47,819 nt of DNA, taken from the NCBI GenBank assembly GCA_023231425.1, contig JALNVI010000017.1, positions 1 to 47,819 of the forward strand, given 5' to 3'. Below are positions 1 through 7,355 of this stretch, piece after piece. Under the pieces are notes generated by a model. The model had not been told where the DNA came from, did no database searches, and saw only the letters and a list, made by a program, of their open reading frames with translations. The DNA is from Desulforhopalus sp. (GTDB lineage Bacteria; Desulfobacterota; Desulfobulbia; Desulfobulbales; Desulfocapsaceae). The translations under genes were made by a program, and so were the position numbers. The stretch's first letter is position 1, and every line of letters starts with the position of its first letter.

Positions 1-635
1 ACCACAACTCCTACGGAATGGGAAACAAAAAGGATGGTCGCACCCTTGCGCCGAATCTCCTCCAGTCTTGAGAAACACTTGCGCTGGAAGAGCTCATCCC
101 CCACAGCCAGGGCCTCATCGACAATAAGAATCTCCGGATCGACATTGATGGCCACGGCAAAGGCGAGGCGAACCATCATTCCACTGGAGTAGGTCTTTAC
201 CGGCTGTTCAATAAAATCACCAATGTTGGCAAAGTCTGCAATGTCGGCAAAACGGGAGTCAATCTCTGCGCTGGTCAAACCAAGAACGGAGCCATTCATA
301 TAGACATTTTCCCGTCCCGTGAACTCTGGATTAAAACCGGAACCCAGTTCGAGCAGGGCCGCAATACGCCCTCTGGTCTGACATTTTCCCTCAGTGGGAT
401 TAAGGGTTCCGCACACCATTTGCAGAAGGGTTGATTTCCCACAGCCGTTTTGCCCGACAATACCGACGGTTTCGCCCCTGCCAATGGTAAAGGAGACATC
501 ACGCAGTGCCCAGAACTCTTTATAATAGTGCCGACGGCCACGCATAATCATCTGCTTAAGACGATCTCCCGGCTTATCATAAATTTGATAGCATTTTGAA
601 AGATTTTCAACAGTGATAGCGGCATCAGATGACAT
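1..635 (-). CDS. wzt: ABC transporter ATP-binding protein, polysaccharide/O-antigen export (Wzt-like), C-terminus cut off
   Basis: This is the nucleotide-binding subunit of a cell-surface polysaccharide exporter, which would power transfer of an undecaprenyl-linked glycan across the inner membrane. I translated the minus strand from the ATG at 635, and the frame stays open to the window edge, giving about 211 residues. Visible motifs are the Walker A GQNGCGKST (residues 61-69), the signature SSGMMVR (about 150-156), the Walker B ILIVDE (169-174) and the H-loop histidine in FVSHS (206). The stretch LLELGSGFNPEFTGREN is typical of the Wzt/KpsT/TagH group. The start overlaps the permease stop by 11 nt, so the two genes are translationally coupled. 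Any C-terminal glycan-binding domain would lie outside the window, so the exact cargo cannot be judged. Confidence 0.93.
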   Translation of the reverse strand, partial: MSSDAAITVENLSKCYQIYDKPGDRLKQMIMRGRRHYYKEFWALRDVSFTIGRGETVGIVGQNGCGKSTLLQMVCGTLNPTEGKCQTRGRIAALLELGSGFNPEFTGRENVYMNGSVLGLTSAEIDSRFADIADFANIGDFIEQPVKTYSSGMMVRLAFAVAINVDPEILIVDEALAVGDELFQRKCFSRLEEIRRKGATILFVSHSVGVV

Positions 636-1443
636 CGGCGAACCCCTTGCGTGTTTTTTGAAACCAGGCGAAACCGAGCCAGCAGATAAGAATGGAAACT
701 GTATATTGCAGAAACAGCATGGTTACATCCGGCAGTTTACCCCACAGCAAAACCCCTCGACACTGTTCCACGATACCGGAAAGCGGATTCAGATTGAGCC
801 AGAGATGGTAGACGGGCGGAAGATTTTCTACCGCAAAAAAAATAGGGGTGAGAAAGAGAAGAGCCGTGGTTACAATAGTGATCATCTGTGCAATATCACG
901 GATAAAAACGCCAAGAGAAGAAAGAAAGAAAGAGAGACCGACGGTAAGAATACAAAGAGGTGCAAGTGTGACGGGATAGAGAATAATGGTCCAGGGAGGG
1001 ATCCCTCGAAGGAGGATATCCGCCACCAGCCAGACAAGAAAGCTGACTCCCGCGTTAAATATTGCACCACCAAGAACAACCCAGGGAAGAATATCCAGAG
1101 GAAAAATGACTCTCTTAACGTAGTTAACGTTATTAAGAATGAGGTTTGGCGCCCGGTTGATACATTCCGCAAAGAGGTTGAAGACCATTAAACCAGAGAA
1201 GAGAATCAGGGCAAATTCAGTCTTGGAATCGCTCCCCCCATGCCATCGCGCCTTGAAAACCACGCTAAAAACGAATGTATAGACCGCCAGCATGAAGATC
1301 GGCTGGAAAAGCGACCACAGCACCCCGAAGGCAGAGCCGCGGTAGCGACCGATAACCTCGCGCTGCACAGACTTCTTCAAAAGATAGCGATTTCGCCACA
1401 AGCTGGCTCCCATCTCTCGAAAACTCATCGAAAAATCCTGCAT
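625..1443 (-). CDS. wzm: ABC-2 type permease for polysaccharide export (Wzm-like)
   Basis: This 272-residue integral membrane subunit would form the channel of the glycan exporter and partner the ATPase that follows it. The N-terminus carries the family pattern L.KRDL-like segment (KKSVQREVIGRYRGSAFGVLWSL is the matching stretch, read in two parts around residue 30), then about six hydrophobic helices. The motif near residues 120-125 (NVNYVKRVIFPLDILP) is typical of O-antigen and capsule permeases of the ABC-2 family. A GAGGAG ribosome-binding site lies just upstream of the ATG at 1443. The gene is the first of the visible wzm-wzt pair. Substrate assignment (O-antigen, capsule or teichoic-like glycan) is inference. 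Confidence 0.93.
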   Translation of the reverse strand: MQDFSMSFREMGASLWRNRYLLKKSVQREVIGRYRGSAFGVLWSLFQPIFMLAVYTFVFSVVFKARWHGGSDSKTEFALILFSGLMVFNLFAECINRAPNLILNNVNYVKRVIFPLDILPWVVLGGAIFNAGVSFLVWLVADILLRGIPPWTIILYPVTLAPLCILTVGLSFFLSSLGVFIRDIAQMITIVTTALLFLTPIFFAVENLPPVYHLWLNLNPLSGIVEQCRGVLLWGKLPDVTMLFLQYTVSILICWLGFAWFQKTRKGFADVI

Positions 1444-1533
1444 CGATCAACTCCTCGTTTTGCGTCTGGAGAAGCAATGGCCTTCCAGACATTGACAGGA
1501 TACTCTGAAAAGAAAATTATCTGGGGAAAATGT

Positions 1534-1578
1534 AAAAAAAAACCGAATTCAGCCTTACCGCAAGGTGACTGAATTCGG
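1534..1578 (-). terminator. Rho-independent terminator downstream of tRNA-Met
   Basis: An inverted repeat CCGAATTCAG (1543-1552) / CTGAATTCGG (1569-1578) contains a smaller inner stem. Read on the minus strand it is followed by a run of nine T residues. It lies 37 nt past the tRNA 3' end, which suits termination of the tRNA transcript before wzm. Confidence 0.85.
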
Positions 1579-1615
1579 GGCTATATGGCAATCAAGTTTC
1601 CACTTGGCTGTTTAC

Positions 1616-1692
1616 TGGTGGCGATGCAGGGAATCGAACCCCGGACACTGCGGATATGAGCCGCATGCTCTAACCATCTGAGCTACATCGCC
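1616..1692 (-). tRNA. tRNA-Met (anticodon CAT)
   Basis: The 77-nt minus-strand sequence folds as a complete cloverleaf. The acceptor stem is GGCGATG/CATCGCC, the D arm starts GCTC and closes GAGC, the anticodon stem is TGCGG/CCGCA with loop CTCATAT, and the T arm has TTCGATT. The 3' CCA is encoded. The CAT anticodon could in principle be elongator Met, initiator fMet or lysidine-modified Ile2. The paired first acceptor base pair argues against initiator, and the TGCGG stem resembles elongator tRNA-Met of Desulfobacterota as I know it. Ile2 cannot be fully excluded by eye. Confidence 0.93.
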
Positions 1693-1791
1693 ATAGGAGA
1701 TGATAAGGTGATTTTTTTACCGTATCGGCGATACAGTGTCAAGGATTTTCTCGGGACAACGTCGATTGACAGCCTGACGTTTTCTAAAATT

Positions 1792-1824
1792 AAAGGCCCT
1801 CCGACAAAACGTCGGGGGGCCTTT
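1792..1824 (-). terminator. Rho-independent terminator of groES-groEL
   Basis: A GC-rich 14-bp stem (AAAGGCCCTCCGAC / GTCGGGGGGCCTTT, one G-T wobble) closes a short loop 30 nt past the groEL stop. On the minus strand it runs out into CCTTTAATTTT, a usable though interrupted T tract. Confidence 0.85.
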
Positions 1825-1853
1825 AAATAAAAACGGTTCAGCCGGAAAGCAAA

Positions 1854-3500
1854 TTACATCATGCCGCCCATGCCGCCCATACCACCCATACCTGCAGGCA
1901 TTCCGCCGCCAGCAGGAGCGTTTTCTTCAGGGCTGTCAGCGATCACGCACTCAGTGGTCAGCAACATGCCGGCAACAGATGCGGCATTCTGCAGTGCAGT
2001 GCGGGTAACCTTGGCAGGGTCAATGACACCAGCTATGATGAGGTCTTCAAATACCTCAGTGGCAGCATTAAAGCCATTGGCTCCTTCAAGTTTTTTCACC
2101 GCATCAACAATAACAGAGCCTTCGCGGCCTGCGTTGTTGGCGATCTGACGAACCGGTTCTTCAAGGGCGCGGAGGAGAATCTCTTTACCAGTCTCCTGTT
2201 CACCAACAAGTTTCAACGCATCGAGAGCCTTGAGGCAACGGATATAGGCAACGCCACCACCAGGGACAACACCTTCTTCAACTGCAGCACGAGTTGCGTT
2301 CAACGCATCTTCAACACGAGCTTTTTTCTCTTTCATCTCAATCTCGGTAGCAGCACCGACATTGATCACTGCAACTCCGCCGTAAATTTTAGCGAGACGT
2401 TCCTGCAGTTTTTCACGGTCATAGTCAGAGGTGGTGTCTTCAATCTGCTTACGAATCTGGTTGACACGGGCCTTAAGCTTGGCTTTGTCGCCGGAACCAT
2501 CGATGATGGTAGTATTTTCTTTATCAACAACAATACGCTTGCAGGTACCGAGGTCTTTAACCGTAACGTTTTCCAGTTTGATCCCGAGGTCTTCAGTAAC
2601 AACCTGACCACCAGTAAGAACTGCGATGTCTTCCAGCATTGCCTTGCGACGATCACCGAAACCCGGAGCTTTAACAGCAGCCACGTTAAGGGTACCACGC
2701 AGCTTGTTGACAACCAGAGTTGCCAGAGCTTCACCGTCTACATCTTCAGCGATGATGAAGAGACCTTTACCCATTTTGGCAACGGACTCAAGCACCGGAA
2801 GCAGGTCTTTCATGTTGCTGACCTTCTTCTCAACGAGCAGGATGTAGGGATCTTCCATGCTGACTTCCATGCGATCGGGATCGGTCACAAAGTAGGGAGA
2901 GAGGTAGCCACGGTCGAACTGCATACCTTCAACAACGTCGAGGCTGGTCTCCATGGACTTGGCCTCTTCAACGGTGATAACACCCTCTTTACCAACTTTG
3001 TCCATGGCCTCGGCAATAATATTACCGATGGTCTCGTCGCTGTTGGCAGAGATGGTACCAATCTGAGCAATCTCTTTCTGCTCTTTGGTGGGGGTAGCAA
3101 TTTTTTTCAGTTCACCGATAACACAGGCAACGCCTGCGTCGATACCGCGTTTGATTTCCATCGGGTTGCCACCAGCAGCAACCAGACGCACGCCTTCAGT
3201 GTAGATGGCCTGAGCAAGAACAGTGGCGGTAGTGGTCCCGTCACCGGCAACATCAGAGGTCTTGGAAGCAACTTCCTTGACCATCTGAGCACCCATGTTT
3301 TCGAACTTGTCTTTTAATTCAATTTCTTTGGCAACCGTCACACCGTCTTTGGTAATGGTCGGTGCACCATAGGATTTTTCAATGAGAACGTTACGACCCT
3401 TGGGACCGAGGGTAACTTTAACTGCATTTGCAAGGGTGTTTACCCCGGCAAGGATAGATTCACGGGCTTTCACGCCGTATTTAATTTCTTTTCCAGCCAT
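1854..3500 (-). CDS. groL: Chaperonin GroEL (Hsp60)
   Basis: This is the 548-residue subunit of the tetradecameric ATP-dependent folding chamber in the cytoplasm. The protein is collinear with canonical GroEL from the N-terminal GVKARESIL region onward. It shows the nucleotide-binding stretch VTLGPKGRN, the catalytic loop GDGTTTATVLA (Asp in VAGDGTT), VEEGVVPGGGVA near residue 412 and the flexible Gly/Met-rich tail ending GGMGGMM. Length matches the family. The ATG at 3500 follows an AGGAG site at 7-nt spacing. It lies 50 nt downstream of groES, making the usual bicistronic operon. I found no second copy in the window. Confidence 0.99.
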   Translation of the reverse strand: MAGKEIKYGVKARESILAGVNTLANAVKVTLGPKGRNVLIEKSYGAPTITKDGVTVAKEIELKDKFENMGAQMVKEVASKTSDVAGDGTTTATVLAQAIYTEGVRLVAAGGNPMEIKRGIDAGVACVIGELKKIATPTKEQKEIAQIGTISANSDETIGNIIAEAMDKVGKEGVITVEEAKSMETSLDVVEGMQFDRGYLSPYFVTDPDRMEVSMEDPYILLVEKKVSNMKDLLPVLESVAKMGKGLFIIAEDVDGEALATLVVNKLRGTLNVAAVKAPGFGDRRKAMLEDIAVLTGGQVVTEDLGIKLENVTVKDLGTCKRIVVDKENTTIIDGSGDKAKLKARVNQIRKQIEDTTSDYDREKLQERLAKIYGGVAVINVGAATEIEMKEKKARVEDALNATRAAVEEGVVPGGGVAYIRCLKALDALKLVGEQETGKEILLRALEEPVRQIANNAGREGSVIVDAVKKLEGANGFNAATEVFEDLIIAGVIDPAKVTRTALQNAASVAGMLLTTECVIADSPEENAPAGGGMPAGMGGMGGMGGMM

Positions 3501-3550
3501 TTTAAACTCCTTTATCTGTAGAGCGTTGTTTTTCTATCAGAAACCAAAAA

Positions 3551-3838
3551 TTACTCAATAATACCGAGGATATCATCTTCACGCATAATGAGATAATCAT
3601 CGCCATCAATTTTAACGTCGGTTCCACCATATTTGGAGAAAAGGACCTTGTCTCCGGCAGCGACCTGCATGGCAACGCGTTCGCCATTATCGCCGGTTTT
3701 ACCGGGACCTACGGCAACTACTTCACCCTCAGCGGGTTTTTCTTTAGCACTGTCTGGAATAATGATCCCACCTGCAGTTTTCTCTTCTTCTGCGAGTCGT
3801 TTCACCAAAAGACGATCGTTCAAAGGACGAATTTTCAT
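3551..3838 (-). CDS. groES: Co-chaperonin GroES (Hsp10)
   Basis: This 95-residue lid of the GroEL chamber starts MKIRPLNDRLLVKR and contains the mobile loop GGIIIPDSAKEKPAEG (about residues 22-37), followed by the beta-barrel core and KYGGTDVKIDG near the end. I chose the ATG at 3838 because the MKIRPL start is invariant in the family and GGAGG lies 6 nt upstream. An upstream in-frame ATG at 3880 would add 14 residues that no GroES has. It is the first gene of the groES-groEL operon. No CIRCE repeat (TTAGCACTC-N9-GAGTGCTAA) is present upstream, so HrcA control is not supported here. Confidence 0.98.
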   Translation of the reverse strand: MKIRPLNDRLLVKRLAEEEKTAGGIIIPDSAKEKPAEGEVVAVGPGKTGDNGERVAMQVAAGDKVLFSKYGGTDVKIDGDDYLIMREDDILGIIE

Positions 3839-3947
3839 TACAACCTCCTGCCTGTTATTTGATTTACTTTTGGGCCCCACAGGCTTTCCTGCGGAGCGAG
3901 TTCAAAGTTTCTTCCGATATCCGGAGATTCTTCCTTTTGCGGTGGAA

Positions 3948-3975
3948 AATATAGGCAACCCAAAACAAAAATCAA
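3948..3975 (-). promoter_or_regulatory. Probable groESL promoter
   Basis: On the minus strand, TTGATT (3970-3975) and TATATT (3948-3953) are separated by 16 nt, about 110 nt upstream of groES. The overlapping CCCTTGAT and CCTATAT also resemble heat-shock sigma-32 elements, so either sigma factor could use the site. Confidence 0.5.
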
Positions 3976-4092
3976 GGGAAGGAAAAGAAGAATGCCCAAT
4001 TTTGTAATCTCTGAAACGGAAAAAGGCTCTGTCCTTTCACATAGTCGCGAAAAAACAGAACCTTAATTGTGCAGGCAGAACTGAAAGGCTGC

Positions 4093-5187
4093 TCAGTTCA
4101 ACTTCATCACCCACTTAAAGGGATCTTCACGTTCACCGTGTTGAATTTCCTGCAGCTCCGTGTAGAGTCGTTCGGAGAGTGCGCCGACCTTGTTGTCGTT
4201 GACGCTGTAACTCTTTCCTTTGTAGAAAAATTCACCAATGGGAGAGATCACCGCAGCGGTCCCGGTGGCGAAGGCCTCTTCGAGGTCGCCGCTTTCCGCA
4301 CCCGCAATTACTTCGTCGATGCTCACTGCCCGTTCCACGGCCTTCACGCCAAAGCTGTCAGCCAGCTTGAGAGTAGAGTCACGGGTAATCCCTGGAAGAA
4401 TTGAACCGCTGAGAGAGGGAGTTACCAGTTCGTTTTTGAACTTGAAGAAGATATTGGAGGTTCCGACCTCTTCCACATACCTGTGTTCTTTGGCGTCAAG
4501 CCACAGGACCTGCGAATAGCCCTCTTTTTTGGCAATCTCCGACATGTAGATAGAGGCCGCATAGTTCCCTGCCGCCTTCACATTACCCACACCGCCCTTC
4601 GCCGCGCGGGTGTATTCATCACTGACATATATTTTAGTCGGGTTGAAACCTTCTTTGTAGTAGGCCCCAACGGGGGTGAGAATAATGTAAAAGTAGAAGA
4701 GATTTGCCGGCTGCACGCCGAGTGCCGGTTGTGCGGCGATCATCGTCGGGCGCATATAGAGAGCGGAACCGTATTCGGTGGGAACCCAGTCCCTCTCCAG
4801 ATAGACCAGTGCTTTCAGTGCCCTGATCACCTGGTCTACCGGAAAGCGCGGCATGCACATCCGCTGTGCCGAATTGTTCATCCGCTCGAAGTTTTTCTCC
4901 GGGCGGAAGAAGTAGAGCTGTCCGTCTTCATTCTTGAAGGCCTTCATCCCTTCAAAAATTGCCTGGGCGTAATGGAAAACGAGGGCGGCAGGATCCATGG
5001 AAAAGTTCTGATACGGGCAGATCTTCGCATCGTGCCAACCCTTCTCCCGACTCCATGTCATGCGAAACATGTGATCGGTAAAATACTTGCCAAAACCAAG
5101 ATTTGCCGGATCAGGCTTCCGTTTCATTTCGTTTTCCGCACACTTCTCTACTGCGACTTCAATTTCATCCCACATTGTTTTCTCCAA
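4093..5187 (-). CDS. ilvE: Branched-chain amino acid aminotransferase
   Basis: This is a PLP-dependent fold-type IV transaminase that would catalyse the last step of leucine, isoleucine and valine synthesis, swapping the amino group with glutamate. The 364-residue chain fits the longer BCAT type II group. The PLP lysine is in GNVKAAGNYA (K204), with EVGTSNIFF, GITRDSTL and GTAAVISPIG further on. The early FEGMKAF and FRPEKNFERM stretches are typical substrate and phosphate elements. The ATG at 5187 has a GGAG site upstream (GTTGGAGAAAACAATG). It stands alone between the groESL promoter region and a divergent permease gene. Confidence 0.96.
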   Translation of the reverse strand: MEKTMWDEIEVAVEKCAENEMKRKPDPANLGFGKYFTDHMFRMTWSREKGWHDAKICPYQNFSMDPAALVFHYAQAIFEGMKAFKNEDGQLYFFRPEKNFERMNNSAQRMCMPRFPVDQVIRALKALVYLERDWVPTEYGSALYMRPTMIAAQPALGVQPANLFYFYIILTPVGAYYKEGFNPTKIYVSDEYTRAAKGGVGNVKAAGNYAASIYMSEIAKKEGYSQVLWLDAKEHRYVEEVGTSNIFFKFKNELVTPSLSGSILPGITRDSTLKLADSFGVKAVERAVSIDEVIAGAESGDLEEAFATGTAAVISPIGEFFYKGKSYSVNDNKVGALSERLYTELQEIQHGEREDPFKWVMKLN

Positions 5188-5207
5188 CTATTTTTTCCTG
5201 TTTGCGT

Positions 5208-5237
5208 AATATATTGAAAGTAATATATAATTGTCGA
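5208..5237 (-). promoter_or_regulatory. Possible ilvE promoter
   Basis: On the minus strand TCGACA (5232-5237) is followed after 18 nt by TATATT (5208-5213), about 20 nt before the start codon. The -35 is imperfect and the area is AT-rich, so alternative placements exist. Confidence 0.35.
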
Positions 5238-5381
5238 CAGGGAGTGATGTCCCAACTGTCCGCCCAAAGTATAAAAACATTTACTGCAGTTTTTATGAAA
5301 TGCAACTCAAATTCCTGTCAACCCTCAAGCTCCATTGAAAATTTCGCCTTTTCAGAGAGCCTTTACTTCGATAGACACCCC

Positions 5382-6539
5382 ATGCAGAAAACCCTCTCTT
5401 CTCAACCGCCCCAGCAAGTTAATAACTATTTTCTGCTCGTCTTTGGCATCGCCGTTTTTCTCTTTGCCCAACTGCTCTGGCCCTTCTGGTCGATCCTGGT
5501 GCTCGCCTTCCTGCTCACCAATCTCTTCCGACCTCTCTACCTTTTTTTCAATCGCAGACTTTCAGAAGGATTCGCTTCCTTTCTCACCTGCCTGCTGATT
5601 ATCACAATCGTTTTCGTCCCCCTGACCTTCTTCGTCACCAGTCTGACAGATGAGACGCTCAGTCTCTACAAATGGGGTCGCGACAGCCAGGTAGCATTAA
5701 AACTGCAACAGTACATGCAGGAAAGCTCCAGCGTACACCGGGTACAGACTCAGCTCAAAGAGATGGGATTTACCATTGAGACCAACCAGATTATCGACGG
5801 CTTTACCTATCTCGTCAAGCGCGGCGGTTTTTTCCTCTACTCACAGGCACAGAGCTGGGCCACCAACGTCCTCCAGTTTCTCTTCTCCTTTTTTATCATG
5901 ATTCTCGTGATCTTCTTTCTCCTCATCGATCAGCCCCGTCTTATCGCGTATATGGTGAAGATTTCACCCCTGCCCGAGGAAGACAACCGCCTGCTAATTG
6001 CCCGTTTCCAGGAGATCGCCAACGCCATTCTCAAAGGCAATGGCATCTGCGGGTTAATCCAGGGGGTACTCGGGGGACTGATCTTTTACATCCTCGACCT
6101 CAACTCGCCCCTGCTGTGGGGGTCGGTGATGACAGTTCTCGCCTTTCTGCCCATCTTCGGTATCGGCCTTGTGATGATCCCCACCGCCGTCTTTCTCGCC
6201 ATCTCCCAGAGCCTGTCCCTCGGACTTTTTGTGCTGCTCTATTACGCCATTCTCTCCTTCACCATGGAATACCTGATTAAACCGAAAATGGTTGGAACCG
6301 AAGTGAAGATGCATACACTGCTGGTCTTCCTCAGCATTATCGGAGGACTGAGCGTCTACGGCATTATGGGCATCATTTATGGTCCGCTGATCATCACTGC
6401 CTTTCTCACCCTCTCCGACATGTATCTAAAGCGGTATGTGGCAACAAAAGGAGATCACAGAGGTCAGAAAAAAAACGGTGAAGCCCACAACACGCCAGAA
6501 AAAGATGTAAACCAGCCATCCGGGCATGAAGACCGGTGA
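5382..6539 (+). CDS. AI-2E family transporter (PerM/YdiK-like permease)
   Basis: This 385-residue polytopic inner-membrane protein belongs to the AI-2 exporter-like superfamily, whose members export small solutes or act as Na+/H+ antiporters; the substrate here is unknown. Two hydrophobic helices start near residue 16, followed by a soluble central segment rich in Gln/Lys. The C-terminal core has the family patterns KGNGICGLIQGVLGG, PIFGIGLVMIPTAV, LIKPKMVGTEVKMHTL and IYGPLI. I start at the ATG at 5382. The longer open frame begins at 5103 inside ilvE on the other strand and is not believable. No strong ribosome-binding site precedes 5382, so the start is uncertain. The C-terminus is a charged His/Lys tail. 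Confidence 0.85.
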   Translation: MQKTLSSQPPQQVNNYFLLVFGIAVFLFAQLLWPFWSILVLAFLLTNLFRPLYLFFNRRLSEGFASFLTCLLIITIVFVPLTFFVTSLTDETLSLYKWGRDSQVALKLQQYMQESSSVHRVQTQLKEMGFTIETNQIIDGFTYLVKRGGFFLYSQAQSWATNVLQFLFSFFIMILVIFFLLIDQPRLIAYMVKISPLPEEDNRLLIARFQEIANAILKGNGICGLIQGVLGGLIFYILDLNSPLLWGSVMTVLAFLPIFGIGLVMIPTAVFLAISQSLSLGLFVLLYYAILSFTMEYLIKPKMVGTEVKMHTLLVFLSIIGGLSVYGIMGIIYGPLIITAFLTLSDMYLKRYVATKGDHRGQKKNGEAHNTPEKDVNQPSGHEDR

Positions 6540-6570
6540 GACGAGTTTCAGTACCGGAAAATGCCGAATC

Positions 6571-6624
6571 TGGATGCTTGCCAGCCTGAAAGAGGCCTTC
6601 GGCTTTCAGGCTGGCAAGCATCCA
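6571..6624. repeat. 22-bp perfect inverted repeat (hairpin)
   Basis: Arms at 6571-6592 and 6603-6624 (TGGATGCTTGCCAGCCTGAA plus AG, and its exact complement) enclose a 10-nt loop AGGCCTTCGG. It lies 31 nt past the permease stop. There is no T tract on either side, so it is not a standard intrinsic terminator. Confidence 0.9.
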
Positions 6625-6692
6625 TACACTCATCACAATCAGTCCCGAAAAAAGCAGCCCTGTGCAGAGAATTCCATCCACCCTGCGCGAAT

Positions 6693-6730
6693 AAAAAAAC
6701 CCCGGTTCGCATTTCGCGAATCGGGGTTTT
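6693..6730 (-). terminator. Terminator of the Phd/XRE regulator gene (possibly bidirectional)
   Basis: The stem AAAACCCCGGTTCGC / GCGAATCGGGGTTTT (one wobble) encloses ATTTC. Seven T residues follow on the minus strand and four on the plus strand, so it can serve the minus-strand regulator and also the plus-strand permease transcript. Confidence 0.85.
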
Positions 6731-6740
6731 CTACTCTTCA

Positions 6741-6771
6741 GGGTACCTTGAATAAACTTGCGGGTACCTTT
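6741..6771 (+). repeat. Remnant of the MITE-like family (left-end fragment)
   Basis: The left terminal sequence GGGTACCTTGAATAA followed by ACTTG matches the start of the family. It is followed at once by a second GGGTACC, and the rest of the element is missing. It sits 12 nt from the stop codon of the Phd/XRE gene. Confidence 0.7.
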
Positions 6772-6782
6772 AAAGCTTATTG

Positions 6783-7124
6783 TCAGGCTGTCCGGGAAAG
6801 CTGGCGGACATCAAGTCCAAGAGCCTCGGCAACCTTTTCAAGGGTCTGTTTACGATTTTTGGTACCTTCCTTTTCAATCTGGGCAATGGCAGACTGGGTC
6901 ATCCCCATCTGTTCAGCAAGTTCGCGCTGGGTAATCTTTAAATGCTTCCGCCAGGCAGCAATAAGCGAGATTCCGGTTTTCAGACGAAGACTCATAATTT
7001 CATAGGGAATGTAAATTGCGTCCGCCTCTTCCCCGGTAATCTCAAGCCACTTTTCATACGGGATTACAGCGAAAACCGGCTTGTCACCATCTTTAATGAT
7101 CTGAACTTCGCAAGGAATATCCAT
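6783..7124 (-). CDS. Antitoxin-like XRE regulator with Phd/YefM-type N-terminus
   Basis: This 113-residue protein has an N-terminal segment VQIIKDGDKPVFAVIPYEKW (residues 8-27) like Phd/YefM-family antitoxins. The C-terminal half is an XRE helix-turn-helix (TQRELAEQMGMTQSAIAQIEK, read across residues 65-85). Proteins of this make-up are commonly the antitoxin and autorepressor of a RelE/ParE-type toxin encoded just upstream. The 230 nt upstream here hold no intact toxin frame that I can recognise, so it appears to be an orphan. The AGGAG site lies 11 nt before the ATG, a little far. DNA binding is well supported; the antitoxin role is inference. Confidence 0.8.
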   Translation of the reverse strand: MDIPCEVQIIKDGDKPVFAVIPYEKWLEITGEEADAIYIPYEIMSLRLKTGISLIAAWRKHLKITQRELAEQMGMTQSAIAQIEKEGTKNRKQTLEKVAEALGLDVRQLSRTA

Positions 7125-7355
7125 CTTCTAATCATCTCCTGAAAATCAACCCACTTCCATCTATGCGGTTTTTCATGTAATAATTTACTGTAATGAGCAC
7201 TGTTTCCTTCAAAGAACACCTTATTAAAACAGGTTTAATACAAGGATACAAGGAAAAAAAGTCAGCTCAATTCTAAAAATTTCTTTGTCCGTTTTTACGA
7301 AGTGCAGAAACAGTTTAGCAGTTTTATACTGGTAAAATTTGACGCATTACTTATA

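Noticed and set aside
613..1191. Long open frame on the plus strand opposite wzm
   Set aside because: It is antisense to the clear ABC-2 permease and its translation is highly charged, with no family signal and no ribosome-binding site; it arises from the codon use of the real gene.
3839..4092. CIRCE operator upstream of groESL
   Set aside because: No TTAGCACTC/GAGTGCTAA pair is present; TTTAGCACTG inside groES is a single half and is in coding sequence.
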